Shown: positions 40,151 to 49,485 of the stretch, piece by piece
Layout: every line of letters starts with the position of its first letter
Position numbering within the stretch: the stretch's first letter is position 1
Source: Halomicrobium urmianum
GTDB lineage: Archaea; Halobacteriota; Halobacteria; Halobacteriales; Haloarculaceae
Reading direction: 5' to 3'
Length of the DNA: 64,000 nucleotides
Assembly: GCF_020217425.1 (NCBI RefSeq)
Contig: NZ_CP084091.1
Location: forward strand, 1 to 64,000
Made by a program: the position numbers and the translations under genes
Notes under the pieces: model-generated
Told to the model about the DNA's origin: nothing
Seen by the model: the letters and a program-made list of their open reading frames with translations, nothing else
The model's database searches: none

Positions 40151-41365
40151 CTACTCGCGACCGTCGGGCTGGTCATCGTCGTGAACGGCGATGGCGTCCT
40201 GTTCCAGCATGGCGTCGACCTCGTCGTCGCCGTATCCGAGTTCCCGGAGCACCTCCCGCGTGTGGCGACCGATTGCGGGCGGCGTATGGTCGACTGTCTG
40301 GTCCGCTTCAGACATCTCGGCAGGAAAACCGGTCGTTTTGAAGTCGTCGCCGTCGGGGCGATCGATCTCGAGGATCAGCTCGTTGTGTTGGACCTGCGGA
40401 TTCGACTCGACCTCTGTCGGCCGGCGTACTTCGCTGGCCTGGACGTCGGCCTCGACGAGAGACTCAACGACCGTTTCGGCCTCGTGCTTGCGCGTGTGTT
40501 CCTCGATCTGGTCGTGGATTCCGTCCCGGTTCTCGAACAGCTCCTCCTGGGGGTCGTATTCGTCCAGCCCGTCCAGTTCGAAGGCATCTGCGATGTCGTC
40601 TATCGGTGACATACCGATGGCTACGTAGCCGTCGCTGGTTTCGTAGACTCCGTATGGCGGATAGAGATACGGATGTCCGTGGGTCTTCTTGCCACGCGGC
40701 AGGTCCTCGCCGACGTTCAGTGCGAAGGTGAGCTCGTTACACTGGAGATCGACGGCTGCGTTGAGGAGACTCGTCTCCACCTTCTGGCCTGTTCCCGTCC
40801 GTTCCCGATGGTAGAGGGCCTGGAGTGTGTGGAGCGCGGCCAGCGTGGCCGTGTGCTCGTCAACCACGACCGTGCCAGCGGGCGTCGGCGGGTCGTCGGC
40901 ACGTCCAGTGTAGGAGGTCAGGCCGGTCATGGCCTGATAGATGAGGTCCTGTCCGGGACGATCCGAGTAGGGCCCCGAAGATCCGTAGCCGGTGATCTCG
41001 ACGTAGACGATCTCTGGGTTGACCTCCGCGACGTCGTCGTACGAGAGGTCTAACCGGTCCATTACTCCAGGCCGGTAGTTGTGAACCAGCACGTCGGCTG
41101 ATTCGACGATTTTCATCGCGGCCCGATGTCCTTCGTCGGTCTTGAGGTCGAGCGCGACGCTCCGCTTGTTTCGATTCATCGTGAGAAAGCCGATCCCCTC
41201 GCCGTCGAGAAGCCGACCGCGATAGCTCATCTCCCGCTGAACGTCGCCGCTCGGTCGTTCGATCTTGATCACGTCGGCACCCATGTCGCCCAGCTTCTGG
41301 GTCGACCACCCTCCGGCCATCAATTGCGTGAAGTCTGCGATAGTGACGTCTTCGAGCGATTGCAC
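40151..41365 (-). CDS. Family III CoA-transferase (CaiB/Frc-like)
   Basis: 404 residues, full length. N-terminal VTIADFTQLMAGGWSTQKLGDMGADVIKIERPSGD, then KRSVALDLK and the catalytic Asp in SDRPGQDLIYQAMTG. Moves CoA from an acyl-CoA donor to a free acid via Asp-acyl intermediates. Together with the acyl-CoA synthetase, hydratase and SDR it suggests beta-oxidation-like use of an organic acid; the acid cannot be named. AT-rich promoter (CTATATG) just upstream of the start on the minus strand. Confidence 0.88.
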   Translation of the reverse strand: MQSLEDVTIADFTQLMAGGWSTQKLGDMGADVIKIERPSGDVQREMSYRGRLLDGEGIGFLTMNRNKRSVALDLKTDEGHRAAMKIVESADVLVHNYRPGVMDRLDLSYDDVAEVNPEIVYVEITGYGSSGPYSDRPGQDLIYQAMTGLTSYTGRADDPPTPAGTVVVDEHTATLAALHTLQALYHRERTGTGQKVETSLLNAAVDLQCNELTFALNVGEDLPRGKKTHGHPYLYPPYGVYETSDGYVAIGMSPIDDIADAFELDGLDEYDPQEELFENRDGIHDQIEEHTRKHEAETVVESLVEADVQASEVRRPTEVESNPQVQHNELILEIDRPDGDDFKTTGFPAEMSEADQTVDHTPPAIGRHTREVLRELGYGDDEVDAMLEQDAIAVHDDDQPDGRE

Positions 41366-41629
41366 AGATCACGAGACACTATCTCGTCACATATAGATTG
41401 TGGTGGTCAGTACCACAGTCGAATCGACGGGTGCGTCGACTGACGCCAGAGCGTATCTGGAAACACCAAATGACTACCGAGCTGTCATGGTCGGACGGAG
41501 TCCGTGGATGCGGAAGGTCCGGTTCGTTCGCTCCTCGGGGCGAATCGGATTCTCACACTACTCGAGGACCGTAACGGGGTACGATTGAGGGGACTTGCGG
41601 ACGTCTCATGTCGGCTCCCAACGTCTCGC

Positions 41630-41715
41630 ACTATAGCAGAAACCGAAACAGTGTACACGTCAAAGGGCACTCTGGACCCCTTTCGAGCGTGTCAGTGGGT
41701 TCAATTTCTACTACG
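41630..41715 (-). mobile_element. MITE-like palindrome, copy 4
   Basis: ACTATAGCAGAAACCG at the left, AAAGGGC and CCCCTTT core arms, GTGTCAGTGGGTTC and CAATTTCTACTACGA at the right. Reverse orientation relative to 38573-38660. Confidence 0.7.
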
Positions 41716-42181
41716 ATCACGAAGATCGGACGGCTGTTCGAGGTGGAGGCAACGTCTCCCGAGACCTGAACCCGAACCGCGTTCACTAACCCGAAACGAG
41801 GGGGTTGTGATCGCAGAACTACCTGCCGAAATCAATGTCGGGGTACGCACTGCGGATCGGAGGGATCTATGCCGGTGAGAATAACATCGGTACATCTGTC
41901 ACACTCGTATATGTCACGATTATCAATACTATATCGGCCAAACTACCTGTTGTGGGGCTATTATCCAAATGAAATTACTATGGTAAGTTCTCGTTTGTGT
42001 CATGCCATCGCCATCGTGTCAGTCCAGAGCCCGGGATCTCACTGGCGATCTCGCAGATTACGGGCAGGTGATGACTCGAAGGGCTGTCTGTCGCACGACG
42101 GGCGGTTCCAGCGGTTCAGAAGTACGGTTACGGATATCACACACCTCGTCCAAATCGACTGTCCTGGTAGACGAGGGGGCG
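41716..42181. other. 466-base gap, nothing convincing
   Basis: Contains an AT-rich part (41880-42000) with no credible frame. No repeat or RNA gene recognised. With 41366-41629 it makes an 800-base gene-poor zone around the MITE. Confidence 0.4.
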
Positions 42182-43831
42182 TCAGTCGGGGAACAACGCC
42201 GACCGGTCGAGTTTGCCGCTCCGCGTGGTTGGTGGCTCCGCGAGTAATTCGACCTCGTCGGGGGCCTTGTGCGGGCCGAGGGTAGAGCGAACGTGCTGTC
42301 GGAGTCGCTCGGGGGACGGTGGTTCGGTTCCGTCGGCGGGAAACGCGAAGGCCTTGATCCGTTGGCCGCGTTCCTCGTCGGGTACACCCCCGACGGCCGC
42401 CTCGTTTACCGACGGCAGGTCGCACAGCGCCGACTCCACCTCGGCCGGACTCACGCGATAGCCGGCGGAGATGATGACGTCGTCAGACCGACCGACGAAG
42501 TAGAGGTATCCGTCCTCGTCGACCGTCGCGAGGTCGCCCGTCAGGTACTGTCCGTCGGCGAACCGTTCGGCTGTCGTCGCTTCGTCGTCCCAGTATCCCT
42601 CGAAGACGACCGGATCGGGGAGGTCGAGCACGATCTCACCCGCTTCGCCGGCGTCGACCGGTTCGCCGTCTTCGTCGACGACGCGACAGGCGTGGCCCGG
42701 ATACGGCTTCCCCATCGAATCGTCTCTGGCGTCGAACAGCGCCTGACAGTTCCCGATGAGGGCGTTCGCTTCCGTCTGGCCGTAGGATTCGTTGACGACG
42801 ACGTCGAGTTCGCGCTCCGCCCAGTGCCGAAGCGACACCGAGCATTTCTCGCCACCGCACATGATGACCTCCAGGCACGAGAGATCGACCGACGACGGGT
42901 CGCACTTGCTCTTCATCTGGGAGAGCGCAGTCGGCGGCAGGAACGCTCGAGACACGTCGAGATCCCCGACGAGTCGGAGTGCGTGCCGTGGATCGAAGCC
43001 GCTGCGGCGCCCGTGTGAGACGACAGTCCCGCCCATCGCGAGCGTCGGGAACACCACGTCGAACAGCGCACCTGCCCAGGACCACTCCGCGGGCGTCCAT
43101 ACCCGCTCACGGTGGTGGTCGTCGAACAGCTGGAACCAGAGCCGGTAGCTCGGCAACGCGCCGATCAGGTACTGGTGAGCCTGGACGACTCCCTTCGGCT
43201 TGCCGCTCGTTCCGGACGTGTAGACGATGAGCGCGGGGTCGTCGGATGCTGTCTCGACGACGTCGTGCGTCTCGTTGCCGTCGACGCGGTCGGCGTAGCC
43301 CCCCAGGTGACGCGTGGGCCCGTCGTATCGTCCCCCCGAGACATCGACGACGAGTCGCTCTCTCAGGTCGAGTTCGGCAACGACGCCTTCCAGCTCCTCG
43401 TGTATCTGCGAATCGACGAGGAGCGCGTCGGCGCCGCTGTGAGTGAGCGAGTGGCGCGCGGAATCGTCGCCGAGGATCACGGAGAGAGGTACTGCGATGC
43501 ATCCGGTCCTGTAGATTGCGAGGTGAGAGACGAGTAATTCCGGCGACTGCGGGAAGCACACCGCGATCCGGTCGCCGCGTTCGAGGCCGGCCGCAGCGAG
43601 GCGGGCAGCCAGTGTCGTCGCGGCGTCGTCGAGTTCCGCGTACGTGAACTCGTGTCGTCCGCCGTCGTCGTCGGCGTGCGCGAGCGCCGTCGCTGCGGGC
43701 CGTTCGTCGGCGGTCCGTTGCACTGCTCCGGCGATGTTGTACACCTCGGGGACGTTCCACTCGAATCCCGAGACGAGGTCGTCGTACGTGGTCGACCCGT
43801 CGACGACCGGTAGCGAGTATCCCTCGGCCAT
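42182..43831 (-). CDS. AMP-forming acyl-CoA synthetase
   Basis: 549 residues from MAEGYSLPVVDG. The frame stays open upstream to 44758, but that part is the antisense shadow of the hydratase gene. Adenylation motifs: IVYTSGTSGKPKGVV (P-loop A3), SYGQTEAN (A5), YLTGDLATVDEDGYLYFVGRSDDVI (A7/A8), and the catalytic lysine near the end in TRSGKLDRS (A10). The closest types are acetyl/medium-chain acyl-CoA ligases. Activates a carboxylate to its CoA ester for the hydratase transcribed divergently next to it. Confidence 0.9.
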   Translation of the reverse strand: MAEGYSLPVVDGSTTYDDLVSGFEWNVPEVYNIAGAVQRTADERPAATALAHADDDGGRHEFTYAELDDAATTLAARLAAAGLERGDRIAVCFPQSPELLVSHLAIYRTGCIAVPLSVILGDDSARHSLTHSGADALLVDSQIHEELEGVVAELDLRERLVVDVSGGRYDGPTRHLGGYADRVDGNETHDVVETASDDPALIVYTSGTSGKPKGVVQAHQYLIGALPSYRLWFQLFDDHHRERVWTPAEWSWAGALFDVVFPTLAMGGTVVSHGRRSGFDPRHALRLVGDLDVSRAFLPPTALSQMKSKCDPSSVDLSCLEVIMCGGEKCSVSLRHWAERELDVVVNESYGQTEANALIGNCQALFDARDDSMGKPYPGHACRVVDEDGEPVDAGEAGEIVLDLPDPVVFEGYWDDEATTAERFADGQYLTGDLATVDEDGYLYFVGRSDDVIISAGYRVSPAEVESALCDLPSVNEAAVGGVPDEERGQRIKAFAFPADGTEPPSPERLRQHVRSTLGPHKAPDEVELLAEPPTTRSGKLDRSALFPD

Positions 43832-43942
43832 TCCCCGGATAGTACTACAGAGCGCCGCTTGTACCTTTCGACGGGCGTCCCACGGTGGTACACGACCGTG
43901 ACCACCAGTGAAGTTATACGGTGGTCGGTTGACGACCTTCCT

Positions 43943-44704
43943 ATGGAGTATCAGGACATCGCGTTCGAGCGAGAGCCGCCAGTGGCGACGATCACACTCG
44001 ACCGCCCGGAGCGACTGAACGCGCTCGCCGTCGAGACGTGGGCCGAGCTCCGCGACGCGCTGGAGGAAGCCGACGCGGACGACGACGTCCGGGTCGTCGT
44101 TCTCGCGGGGAACGGCAAGGCGTTCTGCTCGGGCGACGACATCTCGGACTTCGAGTTCGAGACGGCGGGCGACGCCCGCGCCTACGCCAAGCACATCCTC
44201 TCCTGTGGCCTGACCATCGAGCGGATCGAGACGCCCGTCGTCTCGAAGGTCCACGGGCTCGCACACGGCGGCGGGTGCGAGATCGCCGCCATCGCCGACG
44301 TCACCGTCGCCAGCACCGAGGCGACGTTCAGGCTCCCGGAGTCGCTCGTCGGCGCGGTGCCCGGGATCGGACTCGTTCGCTTCCCGGAGCTCATCGGCCT
44401 CAAGCGGACGCGGGAGTTGATGCTGACGAACCGCGAACTCGACGCGAAGGAGGCCCACGAGTACGGGCTCGTCAACGAAGTCGTCGCTCCCGAAGACCTG
44501 GACGACGCCGTGGCCGAGCGCGCTGAGGGGATCGCGAAGACGGCGCCGATGTCTGCGCGGCTCATCAAACGCATCTGTAACTCGCGCCTGGAAGACGAGG
44601 CCGAGGCGGTCAACGCGCTGTCGCTCATCTTCACGATGGACGACGTCGTGGAAGGCATGGACGCATTCTTCGACGATCGGGACCCCGAGTGGACCGACAG
44701 CTAG
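43943..44704 (+). CDS. Enoyl-CoA hydratase/isomerase
   Basis: 253 residues from MEYQDIAFEREPP. Crotonase fold: ITLDRPERLNALAVETWAEL, oxyanion-hole segments FCSGDDISDFE and AHGGGCEIAAIADVTVAS, then the acid/base region RLPESLVGAVPGIGLVRFPELIG with a Glu. Hydrates 2-enoyl-CoA. Its promoter lies in the 111-base divergent region shared with the acyl-CoA synthetase (GTTATACGG about 30 bases upstream). Confidence 0.88.
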   Translation: MEYQDIAFEREPPVATITLDRPERLNALAVETWAELRDALEEADADDDVRVVVLAGNGKAFCSGDDISDFEFETAGDARAYAKHILSCGLTIERIETPVVSKVHGLAHGGGCEIAAIADVTVASTEATFRLPESLVGAVPGIGLVRFPELIGLKRTRELMLTNRELDAKEAHEYGLVNEVVAPEDLDDAVAERAEGIAKTAPMSARLIKRICNSRLEDEAEAVNALSLIFTMDDVVEGMDAFFDDRDPEWTDS

Positions 44705-44705
44705 C

Positions 44706-45677
44706 TCACGGGGTGTCCCACGCGACGTGGCCGTCTCGCTCGTCAGTGACGAGGTCACCGCGCTCCACGTGGGCGTCGAAGTGGGCCGTCAGCGGGTAGG
44801 CCAGGTCGAGGTCGAGCCCGAAGCTACCGCGCTGCTCGACGACGGCGTCGATGGCCTCGCGGAGCGTGACCGGTCCCCGTTCCTCGGTGATCTCGAGCGT
44901 CAGAGCGTCGAACTCGCTCACGAAATCCAGCGACTCCTGGACGAAGGTCTCGATCTCTACCCCCCGGAGCACGTCGTAGTGAGTGAACGAGAGGACGTCG
45001 GGATCGAGTGCGTCGACGAGCTGGATCGTGTTCTCGTACTCGGGGTACAGGTAGTACGGTGGGGGCTGGAGGTACTCCCCGTCGACGTCGGTGAGGCCGC
45101 GGCCGAAGAACGCGTCGCCACCGATGACCAGGTCGTGCGCGGGGTCGTGGAGCGCGACGTGACCGGCGGTGTGGCCCGGCGTGTGGAGGACGCGGACCTG
45201 CCGGTCGCGGACCCGGATCGACTCCCCGCCGCGCAGCCGCAGATCGACGTCCTCGTCGGGCCCGATCATGCCCGTGAGCCAGTCGATCGTCTCCGAGTCG
45301 TAGCCGATGCCGTGATCGGCTTCGAACATCCGATACCGCTCGGCGAAGACCCGGTCCTCGCTCTCGGCGAGGGGCGCGTCGGCCGCGTGGGCCGCGATGG
45401 TGACGTTTTGCCCGCGTTCGCAGAGCTCGTGCGACCCGCCGAAGTGATCGGCGTCGGCGTGGGTCACGATCGCCATCCCGACGTCGGTCAGCTCCCAGCC
45501 GAGGTCGCGCAGGGCCGGTTCGTACACCGTAGTCGGCGCGTCCGCGAACCCGGGATCGACGAGTATCGGACCGCGTGCGCCCTCGAGTACGTGGTAGCCG
45601 TGCAGCTTCCCGTCGGTGACCGTTTCGATGCGGTGGACGCTGGGTGCGAGTTCCTCGATGTCGATGTCGTCGCTCAT
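44706..45677 (-). CDS. Metallo-beta-lactamase-fold hydrolase
   Basis: 323 residues. Metal motif THADADHFGGSHEL (H-x-D-x-D-H), then HTPGHTAGHVALHD, GGDAFF, and a final SFTHYDV ligand. Zinc-type hydrolase of the glyoxalase II/thioesterase-like branch. The C-terminal ~60 residues are a helical extension with an HHH-type look (LREAIDAVVEQRG) seen in haloarchaeal members. Near the CoA enzymes it may act as an acyl-CoA thioesterase (inference). Convergent with the hydratase gene, 1 base apart. Confidence 0.85.
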   Translation of the reverse strand: MSDDIDIEELAPSVHRIETVTDGKLHGYHVLEGARGPILVDPGFADAPTTVYEPALRDLGWELTDVGMAIVTHADADHFGGSHELCERGQNVTIAAHAADAPLAESEDRVFAERYRMFEADHGIGYDSETIDWLTGMIGPDEDVDLRLRGGESIRVRDRQVRVLHTPGHTAGHVALHDPAHDLVIGGDAFFGRGLTDVDGEYLQPPPYYLYPEYENTIQLVDALDPDVLSFTHYDVLRGVEIETFVQESLDFVSEFDALTLEITEERGPVTLREAIDAVVEQRGSFGLDLDLAYPLTAHFDAHVERGDLVTDERDGHVAWDTP

Positions 45678-45799
45678 GTCGTCCTGACCCTCGTGTTCAC
45701 CACTCCGACCGAGGTCATAAACCTAGGCCGCGAGGACGGGCCGGATTGTGGTGAATCGTTAAGACAGGAGAGCCACAAGCATTCGGGGAGGCGGTACGA

Positions 45800-46585
45800 G
45801 TGAATTCCATACAGCACGACGGACGCACGGTGATCGTCACCGGCGGAGCGAGCGGGATCGGGCGCGGGATCGCGCTCTCGTTCGCCGACGCCGGCGCGAA
45901 CGTCGTCGTCGCCGACGTCGAGCGCGACCCGAAGCAGGGCGAGCGCTACGAGACGGACGCGACGACTCCCACGGACGAACTGGTGAACGCGGGCCACGAC
46001 GGCGAGGCGATATACGTCGAGACGGACGTCAGCGACCCCGACAGCGTCGAATCCATGGTCGACGCCGCCCTCGAGGAGTACAGCCGGATCGACGTGCTGG
46101 TCAACAACGCCGGCGTCTACGTCCCCGGCGACTCCCAGGAGATCTCGGTCGAGGACTGGGAGACCGTCATCGGCGTCGACCTCGACGGGGCGTTCTACTG
46201 CGCGAAGTTCGCCATCCCCCATCTCAAGGAGACCAGCGGCGCCATCCTCAACGTCGGGTCGGTGAACTCCCAGGAAGGGGGCGCGGGGCCGCCCTACGCC
46301 AGCGCGAAGGCGGCGGTGGTCAACCTGACCCGGGACCTGGCGGTCGAACTCGGCGAGCACGAGGTCAACGTCAACGCCATCTGCCCGGGGTTCATCGAGA
46401 CCGCGATCCAGGACTATCACACCGAGGAGAGCCTCCAGGTGGAGCTCGAGCACACCCTGCTCCCCCACGCCGGCACGCCGACCGACGTCGGCAACCTGGC
46501 GGTGTTTCTCGCCAGCGACCTCGCTTCGTTCATCCACGGCGAGGAGATATACATCGACGGCGGCTGGACGGCCCACAGCCTGTGA
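45800..46585 (+). CDS. SDR family oxidoreductase (KduD/2-keto sugar type possible)
   Basis: 261 residues from a GTG at 45800. VIVTGGASGIGRGIAL with VVVADVE (Asp favours NAD), VNNAGVY, catalytic PYASAKAAVVNL, and PGFIET. The C-terminus YIDGGWTAHSL is typical. Directly upstream of and overlapping the GH88 gene, so a sugar-uronate or ketose substrate is likely, by analogy with kdu pathways. An insertion after the second strand (RDPKQGERYETDATTPTDE) is unusual for the family. Confidence 0.85.
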   Translation: MNSIQHDGRTVIVTGGASGIGRGIALSFADAGANVVVADVERDPKQGERYETDATTPTDELVNAGHDGEAIYVETDVSDPDSVESMVDAALEEYSRIDVLVNNAGVYVPGDSQEISVEDWETVIGVDLDGAFYCAKFAIPHLKETSGAILNVGSVNSQEGGAGPPYASAKAAVVNLTRDLAVELGEHEVNVNAICPGFIETAIQDYHTEESLQVELEHTLLPHAGTPTDVGNLAVFLASDLASFIHGEEIYIDGGWTAHSL

Positions 46586-46590
46586 CGACC

Positions 46591-47736
46591 ATGTCAGGAC
46601 GACCAGCAGACGCCGATGCGTACGACCTGCTCATGGACCGCGTCGCCGCCACGCTCGAGGAGACCGGGTCGGCGTTCCCGTACATCGCCGATCCCGAAAC
46701 CGGGGCGTGGCAGGTGACCGAGGACGGCAACTGGTGTGGCGGCCACTGGGTTCACCTGCTGTGGCTGGCCTACGAACACACGGGCGAGGAGCGGTTCGCC
46801 GACGCCGCGCGCGAACACACGGACGCCGTCGTCGAGGCGATGCCGCGGGACGCGATGTTCTGTGGCATGAACTTCCACTACGCCGGCTTCCGCGCCGCCG
46901 ACGTTACTGGTGCGGGCGAACACCGCCGTCTGGGCATCGAAGGCGCCGACGCCAGCGTCGACTTCTACCACCAGGGCGCGCGCCAGATACCCCTCGGTAC
47001 GCTCGAGATAGAGGGGCCGGCGACGGAGTTCCGCGGTCCCGAGTCCGACCGCGGGCCGTCCGGCGACGTGCTCGGCGCGGTCGACGCGATATACACGTCG
47101 CTGCCGGTCCTCTGGCGGGCCTACCGTGAGACGGGCGATCCCGCGTACCGCGACACGGCGGTCTCGCACGCGGACCGCCACCTGGACTGGTACATCCGCG
47201 AGGACGGGCGGACCTGGCACCACGCCGAGTTCGATCCGGACACCGGTGAGCTGGTCCGCCAGTACAACGAACTCGCCTACTCGGACGACACCTGCTGGGC
47301 GCGTGGCCAGGGCTGGTGCATCGCGGGGCTGGCCCGCGCGTACCGGGAGACGGGCGCAGACCGCTACCTCGACGCTCTCGAACGCACGGTCGAGTACTAC
47401 AGGGACCACGTGCCCGATGATCTGGTCCCCTACTGGGACTTCGAACACCCGGACGCCCCCGACGTCCCGCGGGACACGAGCGCCGCCGCGTTAGCCGCGT
47501 ACGGGCTGACGGGCCTCGAGGACGACGAGACTCGCGACCTGGTCGAATTCGGGAACCGGATCCTCGACTCGCTACTGGCAGACTACCTGACTCCCACCGA
47601 CGCGGACGACGACCGGCCCCCCGGGATGTTGCTCGAGGGCTGTTTCAACGGACCAGCCGGCTACGCCGACCGGAACGAACTCGTCTGGTCGGATTACTAC
47701 CTCGCGTACGCGCTCCACCGCAGACTCGGTAAGTGA
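46591..47736 (+). CDS. GH88/GH105-type unsaturated uronyl hydrolase
   Basis: 381 residues (GTG 46582 would overlap the preceding stop). (alpha/alpha)6-barrel pattern: GNWCGGHWVHLLWLAYEHTG, SVDFYHQGARQI, HADRHLDWYIREDGRTWHHAEFD, YNELAYSDDTCWARGQGWCIAGLARAYRETG, and DTSAAALAAYGL. The Asp in SDDTCWARGQGW and the earlier Asp near residue 100 match the catalytic pair of the family. It cleaves the 4,5-unsaturated uronate left by polysaccharide lyases. Co-transcribed with the SDR. No signal peptide, so its substrate must be imported. Confidence 0.85.
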   Translation: MSGRPADADAYDLLMDRVAATLEETGSAFPYIADPETGAWQVTEDGNWCGGHWVHLLWLAYEHTGEERFADAAREHTDAVVEAMPRDAMFCGMNFHYAGFRAADVTGAGEHRRLGIEGADASVDFYHQGARQIPLGTLEIEGPATEFRGPESDRGPSGDVLGAVDAIYTSLPVLWRAYRETGDPAYRDTAVSHADRHLDWYIREDGRTWHHAEFDPDTGELVRQYNELAYSDDTCWARGQGWCIAGLARAYRETGADRYLDALERTVEYYRDHVPDDLVPYWDFEHPDAPDVPRDTSAAALAAYGLTGLEDDETRDLVEFGNRILDSLLADYLTPTDADDDRPPGMLLEGCFNGPAGYADRNELVWSDYYLAYALHRRLGK

Positions 47737-47754
47737 GGCCTGCTCCACCACCAT

Positions 47755-47761
47755 GCTTTTA
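47755..47761 (+). promoter_or_regulatory. Probable TATA box of deoC
   Basis: CTTTTAG about 20-26 bases before ATG 47781, fitting a leaderless transcript starting a second unit after GH88. Confidence 0.4.
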
Positions 47762-47780
47762 GTGCTATCCTGCCCATGTT

Positions 47781-48476
47781 ATGACGATTCACACCATGGT
47801 ACGTAGTCCCGACGAGATCGCAGGTCGGATACAGCACACCGAAGTCCGACCGACCGCCGATCAGGCTCGCATCGAGGAACTGTGTGACGAGTGCGTCGAA
47901 CACGGGTTCGACGGGGCGATGGTCCAGGCGTGCTGGGCGCCGCTGGCCGCCGACCGCCTCGAAGGCACTGACGTGACAGTGTGCAGCGCGGTCGGGTTTC
48001 CCATGGGCGGTGACCGGCCGATCTCGAAGGCCGCGGCGATCCGTGACGCGCTCGCCGCGGGGGCCGAGGAGATCGACGTGATGCCCAACATCGGCTTCGT
48101 CAAATCCGGCCGCTGGGACGACGTGCGCCGGGAGATGGAACTGCTCGTCGAGGCCAGTGGCAACGCGCCGATCAAGGCGATGCTCGAACTCGGTGCCCTG
48201 GACGACGACGAGGCCGAACGGCTCGTCGACGTCGCCGTCGAGGCGGGCTTCGATTACATCAAGAATTCGTCGGGCTGGGGCGAAGGCGGGAAAGCGACCG
48301 TCGACCGGATCCGCTTCCTGCGTGACCGGGCGCCCGACGACGTCGAGGTCAAGGCCAGCGGCGGGATCAAGACGCTCGAGGGTGCGCGGGAGTTGCTCGA
48401 CGCTGGCGCCGTTTTGCTCGGCGCCTCGAGCGGCGTCTCCATCGTCGCGGGAGAGGTCGGCGATGGCGAATACTGA
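47781..48476 (+). CDS. deoC: Deoxyribose-phosphate aldolase
   Basis: 231 residues. Class I aldolase barrel: VCSAVGFPMGG, AAGAEEIDVMPNIGFVKSG (catalytic Asp), FDYIKNSSGWGEGG with the Schiff-base lysine, and EVKASGGIKT with the second lysine. Splits 2-deoxyribose-5-phosphate into glyceraldehyde-3-phosphate and acetaldehyde. Overlaps the kinase gene by 14 bases. With the kinase, RbsD and Rbs-type transporter it forms a pentose or deoxysugar salvage set. Confidence 0.93.
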   Translation: MTIHTMVRSPDEIAGRIQHTEVRPTADQARIEELCDECVEHGFDGAMVQACWAPLAADRLEGTDVTVCSAVGFPMGGDRPISKAAAIRDALAAGAEEIDVMPNIGFVKSGRWDDVRREMELLVEASGNAPIKAMLELGALDDDEAERLVDVAVEAGFDYIKNSSGWGEGGKATVDRIRFLRDRAPDDVEVKASGGIKTLEGARELLDAGAVLLGASSGVSIVAGEVGDGEY

Positions 48477-49389
48477 CCCCGCCGTCGCCGTCGTCGGTAG
48501 CTACAACGTCGGACTGACGATGACGGTCGACGAGTTCCCCGGGCCCGGCGAGACGGTCATCGGCCGGGACTTCGCCGAGGGCCCGGGCGGCAAGGGCTCG
48601 AACCAGGCTATCGCTGCGGCCCGACTCGGTGCCGACGCCCGGTTCGTCGGCAGGGTCGGCGACGATCGCTACGGCGACGACGCGCTCTCGCTCTGGGAGC
48701 AGGAAGGCGTCGCCGTCACAGACGTCGACCGAGACGACCGGGCTCACACAGGCGTCGGCTTCGTCGTCGTCGACGACGACGGCGAGAACGAGATCACCGT
48801 CGCACCGGGGGCCAACGACCGCCTGTCCGCGGCGGACGTGCGCGAGGCGACCGCTGCCATCGACGACGCGAGGTCCCTGCTCGTCCAGCTCGAGATCGGC
48901 GACGACCCGGTCCGTGCTGCCGTCGAGACGGGCGACGCGGCCGGCGCGTACGTCGTCTGCAACCCCGCGCCGGCCCGCGAACTGGACCCCGCCGTCCTCG
49001 AGCACGTCGACTACCTGACGCCCAACGAGCACGAGGCCCGGACGCTCGCCGGCGTCGAGGGGGAGGCGACCGACGAGGAAGTCGCCCGCGAACTGCTCGA
49101 CCTCGGCGTCGAGACGGTCGTGATGACGCGCGGATCGGCCGGTGCGCTCCTCGTGGACGACGGCGGCGGCGAGCGGGTGGAGACGCCGAGCGTCGACGTC
49201 GTGGACACGACCGGTGCCGGCGACGCGTTCAACGGCGCCCTCGCGGTGGCCCTGGCCGAGGGCCGCGACGACGTGGCGGCGCTTCGATTCGCCTGTGCGG
49301 CCGGCGCACTCGCCGTCACGGAGAGCGAGGTCGTTCCCGGGCTTCCCGCCCGCTCCGCGGTCGAGGACCTCGTTCAGAAGACGTGGTGA
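48463..49389 (+). CDS. rbsK: PfkB-family sugar kinase (ribokinase-like)
   Basis: 308 residues. VVGSYNVGLTMTVDEFPGPGETVIG, GGKGSNQAIAAARLGA (PfkB signature 1), NPAPAREL, and DTTGAGDAFNGALAVAL with the catalytic Asp and anion hole. Phosphorylates a pentose or deoxypentose at O5, feeding DeoC. The near-canonical ribokinase N-terminus favours ribose or deoxyribose; nucleoside kinases are an alternative. Confidence 0.88.
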   Translation: MANTDPAVAVVGSYNVGLTMTVDEFPGPGETVIGRDFAEGPGGKGSNQAIAAARLGADARFVGRVGDDRYGDDALSLWEQEGVAVTDVDRDDRAHTGVGFVVVDDDGENEITVAPGANDRLSAADVREATAAIDDARSLLVQLEIGDDPVRAAVETGDAAGAYVVCNPAPARELDPAVLEHVDYLTPNEHEARTLAGVEGEATDEEVARELLDLGVETVVMTRGSAGALLVDDGGGERVETPSVDVVDTTGAGDAFNGALAVALAEGRDDVAALRFACAAGALAVTESEVVPGLPARSAVEDLVQKTW

Positions 49390-49399
49390 GGCGGTCGAT

Positions 49400-49485
49400 C
49401 TGTAGCAGAAATTGAAACTATTCACACATCGAGGGGCGTCAGGGGTACCCCTCGAGTGTGTCAGTGCGTTCAATTTCTACTATAA
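49400..49485 (-). mobile_element. MITE-like palindrome, copy 5
   Basis: CTGTAGCAGAAATTGAAAC at the left, CGAGGGGC and CCCCTCG core, CAGTGCGTTC and CAATTTCTACTATAA at the right. It ends exactly at the base before the rbsD stop codon and begins 11 bases after the kinase stop, filling the gap between two convergent genes. Reverse orientation relative to 38573-38660. Confidence 0.75.

Noticed and set aside
43832-44758. Open minus-strand frame extending the acyl-CoA synthetase upstream by ~300 residues
   Set aside because: It is antisense to the enoyl-CoA hydratase, Arg/Val/Asp-rich without motifs; the ligase begins naturally at MAEGYSLP, 43831.
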